DNA of 64,000 nt from an uncultured Caulobacterales bacterium. GTDB lineage: Bacteria; Pseudomonadota; Alphaproteobacteria; Caulobacterales; Maricaulaceae. How positions within the stretch are numbered: the first letter of the stretch is position 1; each line of letters begins with the position of its first letter. The notes below the pieces were generated by a model, which was not told the DNA's origin, did not search any database, and saw nothing but the letters and a program-made list of their open reading frames with translations. Positions 60,497 through 64,000 of the stretch are shown in pieces. A program made the position numbers and the translations under genes. The stretch lies in the NCBI GenBank assembly GCA_947503715.1, contig CANNER010000002.1:496001-560000 (forward strand). The letters are read 5' to 3'.

Positions 60497-60976
60497 ATGT
60501 CGACAAATCGAGATGAATATTTTGACTCATTGCTCTCAAATGTTGACGAGCATGGTTGGCAGTTTACATTTGTTTTCGACAATAAGACCGATAATCCTGA
60601 TTTCGGGTATTCAATTGGTTTCCCTAAAACGCTTAATGCACCCGAATTTATTCTGTTCGGATTACCAAGGAATTTGATGCACAATATGTTGTGGGGCATA
60701 TTCAGACAAATTCAAAACGGCGAGACTGTTCACGACGGTAAGCGTTGGAAGAACCTGATTGAAGGTTTCGATTGCATATCTCGAAAAGCAGATCACTCTG
60801 ATCTATTCACTGAATACGTTTTGTCCTCTGATTGGCTATGGAAAGAAAACGGAAATGCAGGTCATCCTGAAGTATATCAACTTGTATGGCCAGGGTCTCA
60901 GCAGGGGTTATTCCCATGGGAAGAAGGATGTAGCGAGCAAGTCATAGAAGCCCAAACGAAGCTTTGGAGAGACTGA
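60497..60976 (+). CDS. DUF4262-like protein
   Basis: A 159-residue protein beginning just after the SapC terminator, with GGAGG before the ATG. The HGWQFTFVFDNKTDNPDFGYSIGFPKTLNAPEFILFGLP segment (about 19-57) and LVWPGSQQGLFPWEEGC (about 129-145) match the DUF4262 pattern. Function is uncharacterised. The gene is visibly AT-richer than its neighbours, suggesting acquisition. No toxin or immunity motif is evident, though proteins of this type often occur in accessory regions. Confidence 0.8.
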   Translation: MSTNRDEYFDSLLSNVDEHGWQFTFVFDNKTDNPDFGYSIGFPKTLNAPEFILFGLPRNLMHNMLWGIFRQIQNGETVHDGKRWKNLIEGFDCISRKADHSDLFTEYVLSSDWLWKENGNAGHPEVYQLVWPGSQQGLFPWEEGCSEQVIEAQTKLWRD

Positions 60977-61038
60977 TAAATTGCTATGGTCGGTCAGCTT
61001 CTGCTAACGAGGCAATATACGATTGATAGGACCCAACC

Positions 61039-62892
61039 ATGAAATTCTCACGTCGCACGCTTCTTCAAACCTCGACCGCTGCCATGGGGACGGCGCTCAT
61101 CACGGGAGGGTGCGGTGATAAAACCATTCCGAAAATCACGACCGCCGGAGCGGATACGTCCGCGCAGGCCGCTTTGGACGCGGCAAAGGATCTGATGCTA
61201 ACGGCTTATCCCGAAACGGCCTCCAGCCTCGGAATTGATACAGGCAATTATGCGGCGCTGGCATCAAAACTCGAAGACCGCTCTGCCGCAGGGCAGGCGG
61301 CGATTGCGAAAGATGTGCGGACTGTCGCAAAGACATTGGCTGCAATTGATGTGACAGAATTGTCGCCGGATCTGGGTCTGGATGTCGAGGTCGTGTCTTC
61401 CGTGTATGACCGCTGCGTTGAAGGGTTCGATTTTCCCTATGGCGACATGGCGCTGTTGAACTATAATTGGTCCTATCGGAACAGCCCCTATGCCGTCGCG
61501 CAAAATACGGGCGCTTTTGTCGAAATTCCCAGCTTCCTCGACAGTTCCCACGCGATTAAATCAACGGGTGATGCGGAAAACTATCTTGCACGGATGAGCG
61601 CCTATGCCGGACAGTTGGACGGGGAGACCGAACGTGTCAGAAGCGACGGAGATCGCGGGATGATCCTGCCGGATTTCCTGCTTGCTAAATCTGTGGCGCA
61701 ATTAAAAGGGGCGCGGGAGCGTGACCCCGGGACTTGGGGCCTCGTCAAATCCGTCGCGACGCGCGGCGCGGACTATGGTGACTTCGAAGCCGAGGCCACA
61801 CGGATCGCCCGCGAAGAGGTCGGCCCTGCGATTGACCGTCAGGTCGCCGCGCTCGAGGCGCTCGCCCCGCAAGCCAATTCCAATGCAGGCGTTCTGACCC
61901 GTCCGGACGGCGAAGCTTATTATGATTGGACCCTGCGCGTCAGCACGACGACAAACATGAGCGCCGATGAAGTCCATGAGATGGGTCTTGATGAACTCGC
62001 TAGTCTACAGGCGCGGATGGAGCCCATTCTGCAATCGGTTGGATATACGCAAGGGACGGTCGGCGAACGGATGAGCGCATTGGGTGAAGATAAACGCTAT
62101 CATTTCAAACCCGGCGACCCCGGTCGTGCGGAAATCATGACGTTTATTGAAGACACCGTTGCAGACATCCGCGGACGCATGCCGCAGGCTTTCGAGACGC
62201 TCGTGCCGGGCTTCCTAGAAGTTACGCGGATTGACCCCGAAGTCGAAGCCGGCGCACCGGGCGCCTATGGCGGTGCAGGGTCCATTGACGGGACGAAGCC
62301 GGGGCATTTCTGGATTAATCTACGCTCGACCGACCTTCATAATAAATTCAATCTCGCCGACCTGACCTATCACGAAGCCATTCCGGGCCATGTCTGGCAG
62401 GGTGAATATGCGTTCAAACAATCGCTGATCCGGTCCATGTTGGCGTTCAATGCCTACTCAGAAGGTTGGGCGCTTTACGCGCAGCAGATTGCGGATGAGT
62501 TGGGTGTTTATGACGAATTTCCCGTCGGTCGTCTCGGCTACTTACAATCATTGGCCTTCCGCGCTTGTCGCCTCGTAGTCGATACAGGGCTTCACGCAAA
62601 GGGTTGGACGCGCGAGGAAGCCAATCAATGGTTCGTCACGAATAACGGCTCTAACCCCGAAGAAGTGCGCGGCGAAATCGACCGCTATTGCGCGTGGCCG
62701 GGACAGGCGCTGGGCTACAAGGTCGGTCATTCCGCGATCAATCGCCTGCGGGATAAGGCGAAGGCGGAACTGGGTGCAAAATACGACTTCCGACGCTTCA
62801 ATGACGCGGTCGTGCTCGGCGGCGCTGTGCCGATGACCGTGCTGGGTCGCGTGATCGACAGTTACATCGCGCGGGAGAAGGCCGCCTATTAG
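61039..62892 (+). CDS. DUF885-family metallopeptidase-like protein, Tat-type lipoprotein
   Basis: A 617-residue exported protein. The N-terminus has a twin-arginine motif (SRRTLLQ, residues 4-10) and a lipobox-like LITGGC (Cys25). The zinc-site-type motif YHEAIPGHVWQ (about 452-462) and AYSEGWALYAQQ (about 479-490) match DUF885, a family related to M32/M3-like carboxypeptidases. Substrate unknown. The start ATG at 61039 follows a normal gap. The stop lies inside a bidirectional terminator stem. Confidence 0.88.
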   Translation: MKFSRRTLLQTSTAAMGTALITGGCGDKTIPKITTAGADTSAQAALDAAKDLMLTAYPETASSLGIDTGNYAALASKLEDRSAAGQAAIAKDVRTVAKTLAAIDVTELSPDLGLDVEVVSSVYDRCVEGFDFPYGDMALLNYNWSYRNSPYAVAQNTGAFVEIPSFLDSSHAIKSTGDAENYLARMSAYAGQLDGETERVRSDGDRGMILPDFLLAKSVAQLKGARERDPGTWGLVKSVATRGADYGDFEAEATRIAREEVGPAIDRQVAALEALAPQANSNAGVLTRPDGEAYYDWTLRVSTTTNMSADEVHEMGLDELASLQARMEPILQSVGYTQGTVGERMSALGEDKRYHFKPGDPGRAEIMTFIEDTVADIRGRMPQAFETLVPGFLEVTRIDPEVEAGAPGAYGGAGSIDGTKPGHFWINLRSTDLHNKFNLADLTYHEAIPGHVWQGEYAFKQSLIRSMLAFNAYSEGWALYAQQIADELGVYDEFPVGRLGYLQSLAFRACRLVVDTGLHAKGWTREEANQWFVTNNGSNPEEVRGEIDRYCAWPGQALGYKVGHSAINRLRDKAKAELGAKYDFRRFNDAVVLGGAVPMTVLGRVIDSYIAREKAAY

Positions 62893-62905
62893 GCGGCCTT
62901 TATTG
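62878..62905. terminator. Bidirectional terminator overlapping the DUF885 stop codon
   Basis: AAGGCCGCC and GGCGGCCTT form a nine-base-pair stem with loop TATTA. The loop and stem contain the last codons and TAG stop of the DUF885 gene. T residues follow on the plus strand, and the minus-strand gene ends at 62908. Confidence 0.88.
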
Positions 62906-62907
62906 AG

Positions 62908-63996
62908 TTAAAACGCTTTCTGCCACCCGGCGGTGAAGACGCTATCCGTCTCCAATTGCGGACCGTTGAGATCGCGGTGGAGCGGCAGTCCGAACTCGAG
63001 CGCGAAGCGGTGGCCGCTCAACGCGCCGGATTGGACGGCGAAATTCATACCCGCCAATGCCCAGATCTCATCACCACCCGCATTATCCGGATCTGCGGTT
63101 TGCACGGGGGCGACGATGGCGGGATCTATCCCTCTCATCCGGCCCTGTGTCGTGGCTTTCAGGCGGCCTGAAAATGACACCCAATATGCGGGTTCATAGG
63201 ACAGCCAAGCCGTGCCTTCCGCACGATTGCCAAAGCGGTAGCCTTCATTATTTTTGCCGAGCGGAATACGGGCGGAGGCCTGTGCTCCCCATCCGATTTT
63301 GCCCGCCTTGTCGAACCACGTCACACCGGGTTTGAAATCGATCGTGCCCGTGCCGAGCTGCATCGGATAGGGCAGACGCGGAGACGGCGTGTCGCCCATC
63401 GGAGTCAGGATTTCATCCGTCTGTTCATTTGATCCGGTTGGAAGCGTGAGCAGGAGATTGGCATTGATCTGCCGCCCACGTTTCATCCCGTCATCCAGAC
63501 CGATGATCGCGCCGACCGTACTGTCGCCAAAGCCGTCAACTTTAGTGGTGAACTCGCCCCGTACAGTCTCGCCTATGCCGCCCATAAAAGTGATGTGGTC
63601 CATCTCTTTCGTGAGATAACTCCCCATAGCCATCAGGGTGACGCGGTCCGACAGACCATACATCCCGCCAACCATATACATGTCCATTGGCATGTTGGTC
63701 GGGACCACGCGCAGGGTCGGGGGTTGCATCGGTGTGCCGAAGAAACGATTCGGAACGGTCGTCGCGATCTCGGTCGGGGATAGGCTGTCTGTGCCGTCGC
63801 GATTGCCGTCCATATCCATATGCTTATAGCGGTAGGACAGCATCCATTCGCCTTTTTTATGACGATGATCGGCCATGACGCCGATGGGCGCGTGTTCGCT
63901 GGCATGGGGTCCGTCGCTGCCATCTTCATGGGCCTGCGCGGAAAAAGGACTGAGCGCAGCCAAAGCCGCCCCAGTCAGGAGGAATAAGTGTTTCAT
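62908..63996 (-). CDS. Met/His-rich outer-membrane-type protein (putative transporter)
   Basis: A 362-residue protein with a signal peptide (MKHLFLLTGAALAALSPFSAQA). The mature N-terminus is rich in His and Met (HEDGSDGPHASEHAPIGVMA, then YRYKHMDMDGNRDG, MPMDMYMVGGMYG, MAMGSYLTKEMDH). The rest reads like beta strands of an outer-membrane porin or phenol-degradation MetA-type channel and ends WQKAF. Proteins like this are often found near copper-resistance genes, but none is visible, since the window ends 4 bases beyond the start. Metal binding is inferred. Confidence 0.72.
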   Translation of the reverse strand: MKHLFLLTGAALAALSPFSAQAHEDGSDGPHASEHAPIGVMADHRHKKGEWMLSYRYKHMDMDGNRDGTDSLSPTEIATTVPNRFFGTPMQPPTLRVVPTNMPMDMYMVGGMYGLSDRVTLMAMGSYLTKEMDHITFMGGIGETVRGEFTTKVDGFGDSTVGAIIGLDDGMKRGRQINANLLLTLPTGSNEQTDEILTPMGDTPSPRLPYPMQLGTGTIDFKPGVTWFDKAGKIGWGAQASARIPLGKNNEGYRFGNRAEGTAWLSYEPAYWVSFSGRLKATTQGRMRGIDPAIVAPVQTADPDNAGGDEIWALAGMNFAVQSGALSGHRFALEFGLPLHRDLNGPQLETDSVFTAGWQKAF

Positions 63997-64000
63997 AATG

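Overview
The window looks like chromosomal DNA of a marine, Caulobacter-like alphaproteobacterium (probably Hyphomonadaceae/Maricaulaceae; this is inferred from gene content, not from a marker-gene search). The clues are a FYDLN-acid (TIGR02300) gene divergent from aroA-cmk, a DUF4167 gene beside prmC, a PodJ-like polar protein with a CtrA-type TTAA-N7-TTAA box, a SapC-family protein, a class II EPSP synthase, frequent TAATG/ATGA/GTGA gene junctions and moderate GC. No phage, transposase, CRISPR array or rRNA operon is visible. One tRNA-Ala(GGC) gene is present.

Layout. 1-6.2 kb: a candidate structured RNA, an interspersed palindromic repeat, a DegP/HtrA-like protease, cmk and aroA, the FYDLN-acid protein, tRNA-Ala, and a fusion of a BTAD-type regulator with an alpha/beta hydrolase. 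6.6-12.9 kb: one 2089-residue RTX protein. 13-19.1 kb: surface-sugar genes (DegT-type aminotransferase, polytopic membrane protein, PglD/NeuD-type acyltransferase, membrane-anchored GT2, UDP-glucose dehydrogenase). 19.2-26.2 kb: a tightly packed seven-gene operon built round an unusual AAA ATPase, with a coiled-coil protein, three proteins of unknown or DUF-only function, and two small membrane proteins. This is the best candidate for an undescribed system. An M50 protease gene runs against its end.

27-34.9 kb: a homoprotocatechuate (4-hydroxyphenylacetate) meta-cleavage cluster with a MarR-type regulator and two copies of a TTAACATGTTAA palindrome. It carries a LigA/LigB-like dioxygenase pair in the place of HpaD, plus HpaE, F, G, H functions and a succinate-semialdehyde dehydrogenase. 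HpaBC and the HpaI aldolase are not in the window. 35-39.9 kb: a second palindromic repeat, DUF4167, prmC, two hydrolase/glycosyltransferase genes and infC with an ATC start. 39.9-46.1 kb: secreted proteins (an unknown exported protein, a metzincin lipoprotein, an RTX subtilase, a small lipoprotein) and a GNAT enzyme. 46.1-48.8 kb: the PodJ-like gene and its regulatory region.

48.8-64 kb: a MerR regulator with a perfect 22-bp operator-like palindrome, two acyl-CoA dehydrogenases with a small lipoprotein between them, a dicarboxylate/amino-acid symporter, PaiB-like and crotonase genes, a zinc-ribbon membrane protein, a phosphatase, a hydrolase, a double hot-dog thioesterase with Zur, SapC, DUF4262, a Tat-type DUF885 lipoprotein and a Met/His-rich outer-membrane-type protein. 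A recurrent theme is small, visibly AT-richer genes (23374, 51148, 55874, 60497) placed in or directly after GC-richer operons. All family names were assigned from motifs and memory, without database searches.
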